Shown piece by piece: positions 1-12,722 of a stretch of DNA of 64,000 nt (its first letter is position 1; every line of letters starts with the position of its first letter). The notes under the pieces are model-generated. The model saw only the letters and a program-made list of their open reading frames with translations. It did no database searches and was not told the DNA's origin. The stretch lies in the NCBI RefSeq assembly GCF_028476545.1, contig NW_026731696.1, positions 326,001-390,000 on the forward strand, written 5' to 3'. This DNA is from Physella acuta. Lineage: Eukaryota > Mollusca > Gastropoda > Physidae. A program made the position numbers and the translations under genes.

Positions 1-480
1 GATGACCTGGGTCTTGTTGGATGACCTGGGTCCTGTTGGATGACCTGTGTCTTGTTGGATGACCTGGGTCTTGTTGGATGACAGAGGATATGTTGGATGA
101 CCTGGGTCTTGTTGGATGACAGAGGATATATTGGATGACCTGGGTCTTGTTGCATGGCAGAGGACATGTTGGATGACCTGGGTCTTGTTGGATGACCTAG
201 GTCTTGTTGGATGACCTGGGTCTTGTTGGATGACCGGGATCTTGTTGGATAGCCTGGGTCTTGTTGGATGACAGAGGACATGTTGGATGACAGAGGACAT
301 GTTGGATGACAGAGGACATGTTGGATGACCTGGGTCTTGTTGGATGACCTGGGTCTTGTTGGATGACAGAGGACATGTTGGATGACAGAGGACATGTTGG
401 ATGACAGAGGACATGTTGGATGACAGAGGACATGTTGGATGACCTGGGTCTTGTTGGATGATCTGGGTCTTATAAGTTAT
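1..480. repeat. Minisatellite, about 19-20 bp unit, runs off the left edge
   Basis: Two interleaved unit types share GTTGGATGAC: one continues with CTGGGTCTT, the other with AGAGGACAT. Runs of each type alternate, which suggests duplication of multi-unit blocks. Long open frames here simply follow the repeat and are not coding. Confidence 0.95.
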
Positions 481-739
481 ATATTGTTGCATGACAGAAG
501 CCTTGTTCGTTGTTCAAGATTTTGTATGGTGTCTGATCTCTGCTTTTTAAATATATGTCTGACTTGACAACTTACGTAACACGTTTCTCAATTTCCTACA
601 ATTTAGTAGGTAAATTAATATATTAGGCAAAGGTCGTTTTAGCTCTCACTCGCTGTAGTGTTACTGCTAGAGGGGTCATCTCAAGATGGACTGGCAAGAT
701 GGAAGTAATCAGACATAGTCCAAGTGCTAGACATGCTTG

Positions 740-939
740 CAGTGTTTCTTCCAGACTTTTTTCTCCGGGGGGGCACTTGAAATCTTCGGGGGGGCGGTAA
801 ACTTTCTTCGGGGGGGCGGACACTGTTAAAAGTATATATTTTCTATATAAATTATATAAATATCATTTCGTTCGGGGGGGCGGTAAAAAATTTTCGGGGG
901 GGCTTCGCCCCCCCGAAGAGATGCCTGGAAGAAACTCTG
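740..939. mobile_element. hAT-type MITE, copy 1, with intact 8-bp target duplication
   Basis: A 200-bp element with inverted ends CAGTGTTTCTTCCAG and CTGGAAGAAACTCTG. It is flanked by a perfect 8-bp direct repeat CATGCTTG (732-739 and 940-947), as expected for hAT-superfamily insertion. The interior has no coding capacity and contains several CGGGGGGGC blocks around an AT-rich centre. A diverged second copy lies at 4189-4391. The perfect duplication suggests a fairly recent insertion. Confidence 0.85.
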
Positions 940-947
940 CATGCTTG

Positions 948-2054
948 CTACTGAAATAGACTTTTTACATTCACACTCCACATTTGGTCAAGTATAATAA
1001 TTGTAAGATATACCTATTCTAATTTTTGTTGTAAAAGTTATGTTACTACTCCATGAGCTGATGGCATGTAGATGGCTTTGGTTAAATACCAAGTTAAGCT
1101 CACGTTGTTTATTGAGCTTACTTATATTTAGCTCTACCCTGGTCGATATAACCAGGAAGTTGTGACAAAACCAACAAACGGCTGACAAATATCCTGACAT
1201 CTCTCCCGCTTTAACGCCGACCTTGTGAAATGTTAAGAGTGTAGACCACGTGACCACGAGGCCAGTAAACGACCTTTACATTGAGAGATCTCGCGCCAAC
1301 TCTGCTTATTCTGCCAACTGCTCAACTGCTGGGGGTGTGTTTGTTCAGATGAATGCTGGAGAAGTGTATCTAGCATTTTGGCATTTTCCTGGCGCGTTTA
1401 TCTGGCAAGGATGCTGTTAGCGTGTGGCTGTCTCCAGGCTTGGACAACAGCTCAAGGATCAGCGTTATGTTAGGGGTCCTCCGTTCTTTAGGGTTCTTAC
1501 TTCAGTGACATTATCTCAGTTTGGGGACTAAGTCCTTCTTTTTATAAGTCATCAGAAATTTCGTCCCTAGTGCTGTATAAAATTTAAAATAAAATTTGCT
1601 GACCAAGATTTTGACCTATATATCCCCAACAGGCGGACGACACACGGAAGATTTTGTTCCCTATGGCCAGAAAAACATCATCTCTTTATTGAAAAACCTG
1701 CAGTTGAAGATTTTCTACGTTTGAAAAAAAAAGAGAGAAAATAGTAAATAAATAGTATGTATTTATGATGGTCTTAGAAAATAATGTGAATAAGCTTTAC
1801 TAAACTTTCTGATATTATCGTATCGGTTTTTGTTTTTAAGGGCTAGCAGGGCACTCCAGTGGAGTCAGGCTACAGAGATGGTTGGTACTTTTGTAATAAT
1901 ACCAGTCGTTAAATAATACCATTCTTAAAATTGTGCCGTTTAGAAATATATGTTATACAATTATCAAATTCAGAGCGTTTTTTAGAAACTAGAAATAGCG
2001 TAAAGTAATACTTTTGGCTATAGGTAGTCTGGTAGTACACAAGTTTCTATGTCT
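948..2054. other. Intergenic, no recognised feature
   Basis: Unique-looking AT-rich DNA. The short open frames lack codon bias, recognisable domains and splice context. I see nothing I can name. Confidence 0.6.
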
Positions 2055-2112
2055 GTAGTGCTTGACTGAGTCCATCCAGCTTTGATGGGTACTCAGCTTC
2101 AGTGATGTAAAG
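2055..2112 (+). mobile_element. SINE fragment, central domain only
   Basis: The stretch GACTGAGTCCATCCAGC followed by TTTGATGGGTACTCAGC matches the central domain of the fuller SINEs at 10395-10652 and 31675-31922. The tRNA-like head and the tail are not recognisable, so this is a decayed or truncated copy. Confidence 0.6.
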
Positions 2113-2639
2113 TCGTTTTTGGTAGGTTTCTAAAAACACTTTCTTATGCAAAGGTCAAAGAAATGTCTACTTATCCTTTTTCGGGCTTGAAAGGACAACT
2201 TATTTTTATTTTAAATAGCTACAGGTAAATAAAATACAACTTAAAACCAATAGCGTCACTGTATACCGTTACCGTATAGACATCAAGAGCGATAACCGCG
2301 AATAGCCTACAAGTACAGTGACTGTACCCACCCCTAACGTCGTTGGAACTTGTATTGTTGTATGTCCGACCGACAAGCTGATAAAAACATACCATCTTTA
2401 AGGCCCCGCTGAACGATAAACAAGCTCCAGTCTATTGGGTTAGGCTTGGGTTATGGTTAGAGCAAGATGTAGAACAGGAGATTAAACGTGGGGGTTAACA
2501 CGTGATCAAAGGAAGACCTGCATCACCCCAACAAACACAGCGGAAGTGAGAAAACGGAGCACTCGCCACCCCTGCGCAGCTCAAATGCGCAGTGGATGCA
2601 TCCGGGCACGGAAATAAGCCAAAGTAAACAAACAATCAG

Positions 2640-3250
2640 CGTGTTGTCCTGTACCATAGCACTTAACTTCCATGATGTTAACATCTTCCATAGCCGTGAT
2701 GTTAACATTCTCCATAGCCGTGATGTTAACATCCTCATTTAACCTATATAGCCGTGATGTTAACATCCTCCATGAACTTATATAGCCGTGATGTTAACAT
2801 CCTACATTAACCTATATAGTCGTGACGTTAACCTCTTACATTAACCTATATAGTCGTGACGTTAACCTCTTATATTAACCTATATAGTTGTGATGTTAAC
2901 ATCCTTCAAAGCCGTGATGTTAACATCCTCCATTAACCTATATAGCCGTGATGTTAACCTCTTACATAAACCTATATATCAATGATGCTAACATTTTCCA
3001 TTAGCTTCTATAGTCGTGATGTTAACATCCTCCATTAACCTATATAGTCGTGATGTTAACCTCTTACATAAAACTATATATTAATGATGTTATCATCCTC
3101 CATTAACCTATATAGCCTTTATGTTAACCTCTTACATTAACCTATATAGCCGTGATGTTAACATCCTCCATTAACCTATATAGTCGTGATGTTAACCTCT
3201 TACATTAACCTTTATAGGCGTGATGTTAACCTTTCTTCCATGAACATCCA
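2640..3250. repeat. Minisatellite, about 38 bp unit, diverged
   Basis: About 15 degenerate copies of a unit built on GTGATGTTAACATCCTCCAT and TAACCTATATAGTC. Variants (CCTCTTACATTAACC against CATCCTCCATTAACC) alternate, giving a weak two-unit higher-order pattern. The divergence suggests an older array than most others here. Confidence 0.93.
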
Positions 3251-3507
3251 TTTCCTCAATGTTAACCCCTCAAATTGAGAGCTACAGTTCAGGAATGTAA
3301 AAAAATGTTACCAAATTACGTTAAGAATTCAATAACCTTAATAATAACTTCATAGAGCTAACGGCTTAACCAACCGATGATATTTGTATAGGATTAATGG
3401 GATTAGGTTAGACCTAGTATTGGTTACATTAAAAGTTTTGTTTAAAATTAACGTTTGTGTTCGGTTACCTAGAGCTATTCCGCGATAGTTGGGACAATGT
3501 CTTGGAC

Positions 3508-3684
3508 ACTAGTACTAACAGACACAGTTTGTTTACTTATCTGAATTGTAAGGAGATCTGCCTAATTAACATATCCGTAATTAATCAAGTTAATGACTAG
3601 TACCAACAGACACAATTTCGAAGTACTTGTAAATCGTAGTGAGATCGGCCTCATTACAATTTCCTTAATTAATCAAGTTAATGA
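3508..3684. repeat. Old tandem duplication of a roughly 88 bp segment
   Basis: Two imperfect head-to-tail copies, each starting near ACTAGTACYAACAGACACA and ending TTAATCAAGTTAATGA. The second carries many substitutions, so the duplication is not recent. Confidence 0.75.
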
Positions 3685-4188
3685 GTGCTCCGGAAAAAAA
3701 CAACATGTCGAGGTAGGGTTACAAAACCCCCATCAGAATATTCGCTGTAATGGTTTAATTGGGGAAAAATGTAGTCGTCTGTTTCTTGCAGTGTCGTCTG
3801 CCACTTCTTATAATAACCTGATGTCGTTATTCTTGACACCTCTGGGTTCCCAATAAAACAAGCATACACAACACGTCGACCGGCAGGAGAGAAAACATTT
3901 GTGCAGGCCTCAGCGTCTAGCATACGCTAGTGGATTCCTATTTGTAGCAACTTTTGGAGTGGAGTTGTGGCGATTTTTCACACCAGCGCCCCCACGCGAG
4001 CGGGTGTTGATGCAAGACGCTTGGAGACCTTTTGCTTGATTACCCGTGTTTCGCGCCTTCTTCTCCGCAATGAAAACAGACACAATCTCCGCGTTTTTCT
4101 GCATACCTTTTGATACAAATCGCGGCACGCTCATACTAAAAGTACTTAGGAAAAGAAATTTTACGATTAGTATTTTTTCATTCTTCGA

Positions 4189-4391
4189 CAGTGTTTCTTT
4201 CAGACTTTTTTCTCCGGGGGGAGGGGCACTTGAAACTTTCAGGGGGGTGGACTAATTTCTCCCGGGGGGGGGGGGGGCGGGACACTGGTCAAAGTATATA
4301 TTTTCTATATAAATTCTATTTCATTGATGGGGGGGGGGGGGGGGGGGGTTAGACGTGCTTCGGGGACAAGAGATGCCAGAAAGAAACACTG
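4189..4391. mobile_element. hAT-type MITE, copy 2
   Basis: A 203-bp relative of the element at 740-939 with the same ends (CAGTGTTTCTTTCAGAC and AGAAACACTG), the same ACTTTTTTCTCCGGGGGG opening and the same AAGTATATATTTTCTATAT centre. The flanking 8-mers TTCTTCGA and TTCGTCGT match at 6 of 8 positions, a decayed target duplication. The G runs have expanded to about 20 bases. It is non-coding. Confidence 0.8.
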
Positions 4392-4399
4392 TTCGTCGT

Positions 4400-7300
4400 A
4401 TGTTTCAAGTAGCCTGCATAGTTTGACGCAGCTTAGATAAAGCTTGATTAGTACATGGAAAATAATTACCAGTCGCGGTTTGTTCCTCTACCCTCACCCA
4501 GTACGGGTTTCATCCTTAATGCTTCATCAAACCGCTAACTACTTTCATACCCCAAGAAAGATGTTTGTGTGAGTTTCTCAAGGAAGGGCGGTAATTCGAA
4601 ACGCAACGGGACGCAACCGAGGGTCGCACGTGAGGCAACGTTAGACGCGTGTTATGACACGGAGTAGAAGGGGGAGCAGCCGAGCTTATTTTATCAGCTT
4701 CCGCGGGGGCTAAGTGGGGCTCCACTGGCTCTCCATCCCCAACGGACTGCCGGAGAAATGGAACGGCAAGTGGACGGCTCGCTCTTCTTCTCTTTCTGTC
4801 TTTAGATTAATGAGGATAAGAAATTAGAAGATTCATGGAGGGGTGGGGGTGGGGGTGAAAGAGGGGAGAGGTGTCTAAGCAGGCTTGATGCATAAAAACA
4901 AAAGTTAAAAAAAAAAGTTCTCCCAGATAGAGCTCTCCGGCCAGGTGTGCAAACACAGAGTTTGAAAACATTGCACGCTCAAAGCTGGGGCTGGAAAACG
5001 AAACGGCAGCGGGGTTGGGGGTGGAAGGGAGGGAGTTGAATAGTGGGGGTGGGGGTTTGAGAGAGGTTTTTTTTTAATGATGAAGAGATGGAATATTTAA
5101 GAAGAAATTAATTGCCATTCTTACTGTTATGTATCTGTCCGCCATGGTTTTCTGTTTGAGGGTCTTAAAACAAAAACTTTTTAAAAAAGCGGATCAGGTT
5201 CCGCTCAACATTTGTTGTCCGAGTAGGGTTAGGAATACACGCCGTGTTGCAGGGTGATGTCCCTCACGACAAGATGGCGCTGTTATCAATAATAACCGCC
5301 TAGTAAAAACACGGTTAATTATTGTCAGTACAAGTGTAGGTAGACCATTCAATGTGTGGGTTCTGCCAGCGTCGCGCCCTGCGGTGCGTGTGGCAGGCTC
5401 GTGTTTTGGCTGTTAACTTCAGCACGTATCTGGCAACTTTGGCGCTATTTGTTGTTGAATGGATTATGCGGATTTTCATAAGCTCTCGGTATTTGGAAAC
5501 TCCGTTATGTTTACATAGTGATGACGGTGAAAAATCACCGGGTGATTTTTGTTCTCATCTTAACATAATATTTGAAATTATGTTATTGATAACTCTTATC
5601 CAAGCATATCAGAATATTAACCAAATATTTTACGGCATGTCGCGATATTTTAAATAATCAAACGTGCTCTGTTCACTAGACACAGTTTGCAGAGGCCACT
5701 TCAGTTAAATAAACAAATCTTTTTTGGGAGTTACTGGCCCTTTCACTTTCATGCGGATATTATTACTACATCCTCATAAGATTTACATTAGATTAATATG
5801 TTTTATTTAAATAAACACTTGGTCTTAATGAATTGCGCTTTCATCATTCAGAAATTTAATTCTTTGTTCTACAAAAATTGACTAAGGTAACTTATAACTT
5901 AAGTTTTAAAAACTGACATTTTAAAATAAAATAAATTTATTTTTCAATATGTTCCAATAATCACCCCCCCCCCCCCCTCCCCTCACCATGTAATGTTTGA
6001 AACAAAGGCCAGATGAAAGCAAAATTGTTGTTGTTCTGCCTTGTGTGTCAATGTGAGTGCATGGCTGGGCGGGCTGCTTTGATGATGATACAAGTTGTCT
6101 CGGTGCGTACAGAAATGATCTGGAAATCGCTGTCACAACACGTTAAATTGCTGTTTTAATGTCCCCGTGGCAGAATGTTTATTCTGCAGCTTTCAACCCT
6201 CTTAGTATTTATTTCTGTGGTATTCGGCTAAACATTCAGCGTTCAGAATGCTCGTATGTTTTGCTACTTTTCGCTTGCACTTGCTAGCTGGACCATCTTT
6301 TGTGAAAAAAAGTGTCTTGATGTACAAATGGCGGATGGGTTTGTCTTGAAGCAAATGGACCTGCTCACGTCGGTGATCTGGTGTCTGTGCTTATAGCGGG
6401 GGGGGGGGGGGGGGGGGGGGGTCTAAGCTGTTAGCGGGAGTTGTATCGGGATAAATAAACTCGACTATCAAGTTCCCAAAGCGGAGGGAAGATCGCTTTA
6501 AAGACCAAGTCCCACTTAGCTACAGCGTTTCCAGGATACAATTATACCTGCTGTGGTCAGTAATGGGAGTCATGATCCAACGTAAGGTTGTATCTTCTGT
6601 ATGCAAGTTATACTAGAGTTTTACATGTAATGTAGTCAATAGCGCCGAGTAATGTAGATAGTAACTATATTCATCTACCTGTGTTAGAGCTGCAGTATCG
6701 GGAATTTCCGTAAATTTGCCGTAGTTATACGCACCAGTAGAGCACTAATGCGCAGGATCACCTTTTGGACGCGTCAAGAGAGGGGGGGGGGGGGCGTTAG
6801 ATTTTTAACGTATACAAAAACATTTTAGTCTCCCGTGGCAGGGGTGAGAAAGTTGGTGAAATCCGCAAGGTGGTTCAAGACTTCTGTCTGTATATCGAGA
6901 TGTCCCATATGGCGGGGAAGGGGTGAGAAAGTTGGTGAAATTAACAAGGTGGTTCAAGACTAGCCAGTGTATTGAGTTGATAGAAACTTGCAAACCTATG
7001 CAATTTTTTAAAATCAAAATAAAATAATTCTTACATACCTTGTGAATTTGTAAACTTAAACCTGCGTTGATAAAATGAAAGTAATGGAATATATTAATTT
7101 GGATTATCAAAACGTTAACATTTACTTTAGATGGACTACTTTATCCATAGAGCAGTGATTGTTCTACAGTATTTGACACTCGATGTTGCGTAGAAGTAGA
7201 AAAAGAAAGAATCAAATATATGAGCTATAGTTTGAAAGATATGCGAACCTTCAAACCACTTCATTTTCTTAATGCTCTTCTTTAAAATGTTTAATAATGA

Positions 7301-7709
7301 GGGTGCAAAAAAAAGCCCATTTAAATAGTTTTGTAGTAAGCAAATTAAAAAGAGATTGCCCCCCCCCCCCCCCCTTGATTATTTTCTAAGTAAGACATAC
7401 TAAAGATATATTCAGCAATAAAAAGGAATTTGTTAAAAAGTTACAATATAAATAAAATAAAAAACAAGAATAAAACGAACAAGTGAAACCATTACTGGTA
7501 TCAACTTTCTTGTTCCATATTCTTTTGACCGACTTGTTAGATATGAAGTTCACTATTCATAATTTTTCGGCGGACATAACATGAGATAAAAACAATTTTA
7601 TAATCGATTACATCTGGCCCGAAATAAGTTTGCGGTTATGTTTGTTGTCTCACGATGGATATTTATCTATTTTGCAAAAAATATGTTAGATTACTAACTT
7701 AGGAAATAA

Positions 7710-7714
<5 letters not shown>
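4400..7714. other. Intergenic, no gene recognised
   Basis: Mixed-composition DNA with homopolymer C and G runs (C near 5964, about 24 G at 6398-6421, G near 6782, C near 7360). A short near-duplicate motif (GGGTGAGAAAGTTGGTGAAAT) occurs around 6843 and 6920. Open frames of up to about 100 codons are present, but I recognise no domain or exon structure in any of them. Confidence 0.55.

Positions 7715-7795
<81 letters not shown>
7715..7795. repeat. (AT)n microsatellite
   Basis: About 80 bp of uninterrupted AT dinucleotide. Confidence 0.97.
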
Positions 7796-7796
<1 letters not shown>

Positions 7797-9311
7797 CGTG
7801 GGGCCTTTTTGTGTAGTTCCGTAACTGTGCTTTACACGATGTTGTCTTCAACAGTCATTTTTCAATTAGCTGAGTTCGCTTTTACAATTTGTTATCGTTT
7901 TTATATTATTCGTAACACCATTCAGATATTTCTTATACCTACCAATAACGGTTTTGTAATTGTAAGATTATTTATTCTCATCATTTATATAGCTTTAATC
8001 AAGTGGAAATTCTATTTTTCTCTCATTTTTAAGCATATATCTGTAATTCCAAGATTAGCATTATACAAACAAAACATGTAAATGGACACCAGCGAGAAAA
8101 GTCTCAAAGGTATTTGAGAGGTGTATAAATTCATTTAAAAATCATGCACAGCGTAGTTACAATTAATATGGTTATAAAATCCTGTCTATCTGGTTTTTTT
8201 CGGACTTTACTAAAGATTGGATGTATTTGATGTTTATAATATTTTCGGTAACTAAATACAAATTTTAAAAAAAAGCAAAAACAATTTGGTTTTCACGTGT
8301 AATGGCGACATAAACAATGGCATCCTGCTATTGGATAGGCCGCCATTGATTTTATTGTACACATTGTAAGCTAAAAATAGAAAACTAGGTCATGGGGTTT
8401 TAAATGTGCATAGTTATTTAAAAACTTGATCTGCAAAGTTTTGTAAACAAATAGTTATCGATCACTAAGTTACTGTACAGCCAATCAATATTTGTCTTAC
8501 GAAAGTGAAACATCCGGTTATAACTTAGGCTTGATGAAAATAAATAGAAATGTAGCCTTAAACTCAACAAATTATTTTCAAGTTCTCTGGATTTGCAACT
8601 TTTATAACATTTATTCTAAAAATATAAAATTTCTAAATTAATTTTAGGCTTAAGTTTTTATTTTTTATTTTTTTTTTACGGTCTAAATCTAAAAAGCACG
8701 TTTTTATTCCATGTCGACAACATTGGGGACGGAATCTCGTCAACTCGCTCGCCTCCATTCACACCTCTGATTATCTGCCTTATATTTTACACTACTACAC
8801 AATTACCTAAACATTTTTTTTACACTGAATATTTATGGACTCGCCATGGGTTCAATACCTGGTGTATGTTGTGAACACGAGATGGAGCAATACAAATGGT
8901 AAATATTTGAACGCCTGTGAAACGGAGAGAGAACATATGGACCTTAAGATAATGGACCACAATCATAAGGTTGTCTTGCTGATACGCAAGGGTGAAGACT
9001 TTAAAAAATTTCTCCAATCGGTCGTTTTTTTTTAGATTCAGTTAGGTTTATTCAGTAGAGACTCACCAACATGACAACTCTATTAATTAACTGAATATGT
9101 GATAAAAAACCCAACTACCTGCTCAAGGTTGCAGCTCAGTGTCCGGAACTCTTAAATTTGTCTCCCCTTAATCTTGTTTGTAGAGGACTAAAATTTATGG
9201 ACCACTAAATTACTATATATGATTGTATAAGTCATGCTATGTTGATTTATGCTCATACTTGCAGTCTTTCACTTCAGCCTTACAATTACACCAGCTTTAC
9301 ATACACACACA

Positions 9312-9313
<2 letters not shown>
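7796..9313. other. Intergenic, AT-rich, no gene recognised
   Basis: AT-rich sequence with T and A runs. Open frames of 65-95 codons exist at 7794-8081 and 8835-9035, without recognisable similarity or splice context. The second overlaps a tRNA-like GGTTCAATACC and may be part of a decayed SINE. Confidence 0.5.

Positions 9314-9402
<89 letters not shown>
9314..9402. repeat. (AT)n microsatellite
   Basis: About 88 bp of AT dinucleotide, preceded by a short (AC)n. Confidence 0.97.
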
Positions 9403-9408
<6 letters not shown>

Positions 9409-9469
9409 CCTCAAGATGTTGGTTAAAACTCCGACGCCATCCATTGTTCAGATTCCACCAACCACAAGG

Positions 9470-9765
9470 ACGATTTAAGCTCAAACCTCTCCACAACTTA
9501 GTTTTAAGCTCCCACACCCAAACATCTAAGATTTAAGCTCCCACCTCCAACAACTATATTTAAGCTCCCACCCCATAGACCTAAGATTTGAGATCCTACC
9601 CCGAGACACCTAACATTTAATCTCCCACCTCCAGACACCTAAAATTTAAGCTCCCACCTCCAACAACTATATTTAAGCTCCCATCTCCAGAAACCTAAGA
9701 TTTGAGATTCCACCCCAGACACCTAAGATTTAAGCTCCCATCCCCTTACAACTTTGGCTCAAGCT
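9470..9765. repeat. Tandem repeat, about 30 bp unit, CTCCCACC-rich
   Basis: About nine imperfect copies of a unit resembling AAGCTCCCACCTCCA followed by ACACCTAAGATTT. Copies vary in length, so this is an aged minisatellite. Confidence 0.85.
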
Positions 9766-10394
9766 CCTTCCTCCAACAATAAGTAGCAGGTGTTTGTTGT
9801 AGCTGCCCGATGAACGCCTCCAAGAACACCTGCACCATCGACAGAAATTAGATGCCATATCCAGAAACTCAAGCAGATTTGAGAGCGGTAATCAGGGGCA
9901 GTGGAAACATAACTGACGAGTAGCACAAAGGTATGGGATATCCTCATCTTGCACACATTCAAGTTATGGTTTTATAGTAAAGGGCTATGGGATTAATTTA
10001 TTTTTTAGAGTGTGAATACATAAAAATACAGAAAGATGAAAAAATGTTGAATGTATCGGCGTAAGTTGTTTGTGTGTGTGGGCAGGGGGGGGGGGGCTGG
10101 GTGGGAAGGGGGTGATTAGGAAAGGAAGGACATTAAAACAACGTTTTCTGCAGGTGTTTTGGTCTCTATAGCTTGGCTACATTTAATAACTGGATTATTG
10201 GTCAATCCTGACTGACACTTCGAGAGTTTGGTTAACGATGAATGCTCTCAATACATTTATTGTTAGTGTTAAGAATAGGACTAAATCTAGTTCTTGGTTA
10301 TAAATCTAGTTCTTATGGTATTATTTGGACCGCCTCTTCTTAAAATATGAAGGTAAATATTACATGAACAAAAACCTCTCACTAAATATAAATG

Positions 10395-10652
10395 AAGGGG
10401 ACGGCGTGACCTAGCGGTAGAGAGCTAGGCTGCAAAACCGCAAGTCTCGAGTTCGAATCCGGGTTGAAGTTAGTAGACCGTCCCTGAGTCCACCCAGCTC
10501 TGATGGGTACCTAACTCACGTTATGGAAAACAAAGGCGGCTAAGCATAATGCTGACCATACTATCCCTTTATATGCCGAGGTCCTTGAAACATATGAACT
10601 CTACTTCATCTGCCCTATGTGTCTTGGGCACAAATAGGAAAGGTGATGATGA
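10395..10652 (+). mobile_element. tRNA-derived SINE, near full length
   Basis: The head is tRNA-like, with an A-box-like TGACCTAGCGGTAGAGAGC and a canonical B box GTTCGAATCC, the internal RNA polymerase III promoter elements. It is followed by a central domain (CCCTGAGTCCACCCAGCTC, then TGATGGGTACC) and a tail ending in GATGATGA. The same central domain occurs at 2055, 31675 and, inverted, at 47152. It mobilises only with help from a LINE. Confidence 0.88.
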
Positions 10653-10670
10653 AATATAAATGAAAGTATT

Positions 10671-10797
10671 TCTGTGTGTGTGTGTGTGTGTGCCTGTGGG
10701 TCTTTTATGCATTACTACGATCTGTCCAATCGCGCGTGTGTGTGTGTATGCATGTGGGTCTTTTATGCATTACTACACGATCTGTCCAATCGCTATG
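10671..10797. repeat. Two-copy repeat seeded on (TG)n
   Basis: Two roughly 62-bp copies, each a TG run followed by GTGGGTCTTTTATGCATTAC and a GATCTGTCCAATCGC ending. Confidence 0.8.
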
Positions 10798-10799
10798 AA

Positions 10800-11519
10800 A
10801 CTATGGGAAGTTGTTGAGAACACTCCTAGGAAAGTCTCTGCGATGAATAATAAAATGTATGAGGGCGGCGTACCGACAGTAGATTTGGCTCCTACGACTT
10901 GTTGATTGGGCATCCTGCACAGGGTCAGTGGTACTGCTTGATTCAATGGTCTAACTGTAACAGGCGTCCCGACGATCGTGTTACCCAGTGTATCCCGGCC
11001 TCTCCCAAGGCTTTATGGTGCCTACATTCATTTTAAATAGCTCCTTACATAGGGACATGGTGGGCTACTGAAATCGGTAATTAAATCGTCGTATACCCAG
11101 GCGGGCTATGACGTCTGTTTGTTTTAAAGAGCGCCATACGCTATGGGTACAATGGATGTGCTAAAACACTCGTTAACTAAATCTAACAGGCGCATCCGCC
11201 GGTGCTCCGTATACTCCGTATATGATGAAGTACTGAGGTGTAAAACGATGAAAACTGTCAAATTTTCATGTGATTTTTATGCACGACTACAATACTTCCT
11301 CTATACTCTATATATACACGAGAAAGTAAAAATACTGTGAGAATTTTTTTATAAACAAGGGAAGCAACAGAATAAATTATTTAGAATTAAAAAATCTTTA
11401 TTACTTACCATTATTTTAATTTGTTTTGTTACTCTTTGTATATTTTCACATATTAATGAGCTTGCACAAATTAAATGACACAAAAAGTACACAATAAGCT
11501 TTCCCAGTCTTAGCTAACA
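10800..11519. other. Intergenic, no gene recognised
   Basis: Mixed composition. An open frame at 11143-11340 has no recognisable domain. I see no RNA gene. Confidence 0.5.
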
Positions 11520-11970
11520 TATAGATCTAGATTCTAGATCTAGATTCTCTAGATATGGGGTCTGTATACTGTATATTAGTATATTAGATTTGTCTGTTTT
11601 AGAAAATTAATTAATTGTTGAAAAATCTAAATCTAGACATACAATGCCCATTTCCAATATTTTTAAAAATTACATTTAAAGATGTTGGGCTAATATTTCA
11701 CGTCTAACATTAAGACTGATCTAGATCTAGATTTAGATCTAAGATTTTAAAAAATTGAATTAAAATGAATAAAGAAGTCGAACTTTTTATTTTTTTACAT
11801 CCTTGTTGATAAACATCCGGGAGTAAGTAGATCTAAATGAAAATACCGTTTATTCTGACTTTTCTCTATCTTAAGACTTAATCGTAGATGTCGATTTCTA
11901 GAATCTAGATTAGATCTAGATCTAGATCTAGATCTAGAATCTAGATCTCTAGGCCCAGATCCAAATTCTA
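11520..11970. repeat. TCTAGA/GATCTAGAT-rich low-complexity stretch
   Basis: Clusters of overlapping AGATCTAGATCTAGA strings at 11522-11556, 11720-11740 and 11898-11950. A similar cluster recurs at 57996-58096. These self-complementary hexamers are a local composition signature of this genome, not a classical tandem repeat. Confidence 0.75.
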
Positions 11971-12632
11971 GATAGATTCTATAATACAGTAAGTTAGTAT
12001 TTAGTATTTAGGGCCTACTGTTAGTAATTTAGTTAACTAATAATTTATAATAACTAGAGTAGATCTAGTAAACTACCAATGTCCAATAATCTTAATCTAA
12101 CACTCCCCTTTCTATTAATTTTAAGTTTTAAGTAGTTCAGTAGTCAGAATAGTACATAGAAAATTACAAAGTTAAAATATTTTGAATATGGCATAGGCTA
12201 GGCCCTAGGCCTAGTTTATTTTATAATTTTAGTTTAGTAGACTCTAACTCTAAGTATTACCAAATCCAACAATAGAATCTTCGGAAAATAAGTAGTAAGT
12301 ACTAAGTAGGCACCTAATAAGCCTAATAAATTGGTGTTCAGTTGATTTAGTTGATTATTCTAGGCTGCGCTGCACTCAATTGCTTAATTAAATTGAGATT
12401 TTTTTTTTATTAGGCCTATTGTTTTGAGCTTATATTTAACTGAACTCAATGTAACAAGCCAGCAGGTTGATTGAGTCCAGGCAGGGGGTTAGCTCTGCTA
12501 AGGATACAAAGGCTCGACTCGAAATATCGTACAAGTTTGCATAATGATGATAATGTACCCTTAATATTGATAAATAAAACATTTAATATGATTATTAATC
12601 CTTAGTGCTACAACGTCATCTTAATCTTCTGA
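11971..12632. other. TAG-rich DNA upstream of the TMC gene
   Basis: AT- and CTAG-rich sequence just 5' of the first candidate coding exon. The promoter and 5' untranslated region probably lie here or further left, but I cannot point to a start site. Confidence 0.35.
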
Positions 12633-12644
12633 ATGACAGTGTCC

Positions 12645-12722
12645 ATGTCTAAAGAGAGCGGGACGATTAAATGGACAAAGACAACTCAACCCGTCAAAAT
12701 AGACATGTTTCTATTGCTGCAG
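12645..12722 (+). CDS. Candidate first coding exon of the TMC gene
   Basis: This is an ATG followed by 26 open codons (MSKESGTIKWTKTTQPVK, then IDMFLLLQ) and a good donor CAG|GTAAAT. An in-frame ATG also lies at 12633. The exon ends in phase 0. That matches an ancestral-looking acceptor at 13412 but not the acceptors nearest the intact exon 2 frame, so the join is unresolved. It could instead be an alternative first exon or non-coding. Confidence 0.45.

Noticed and set aside
1-480. CRISPR-like regular repeats
   Set aside because: Units are contiguous without unique spacers, and the DNA is clearly from an animal genome. The same applies to the other arrays.
8835-9035. Overlapping 65-66 codon frames on both strands
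   Set aside because: Mixed-composition region with a tRNA-like GGTTCAATACC; more likely a decayed SINE than a gene, and too little to claim either.
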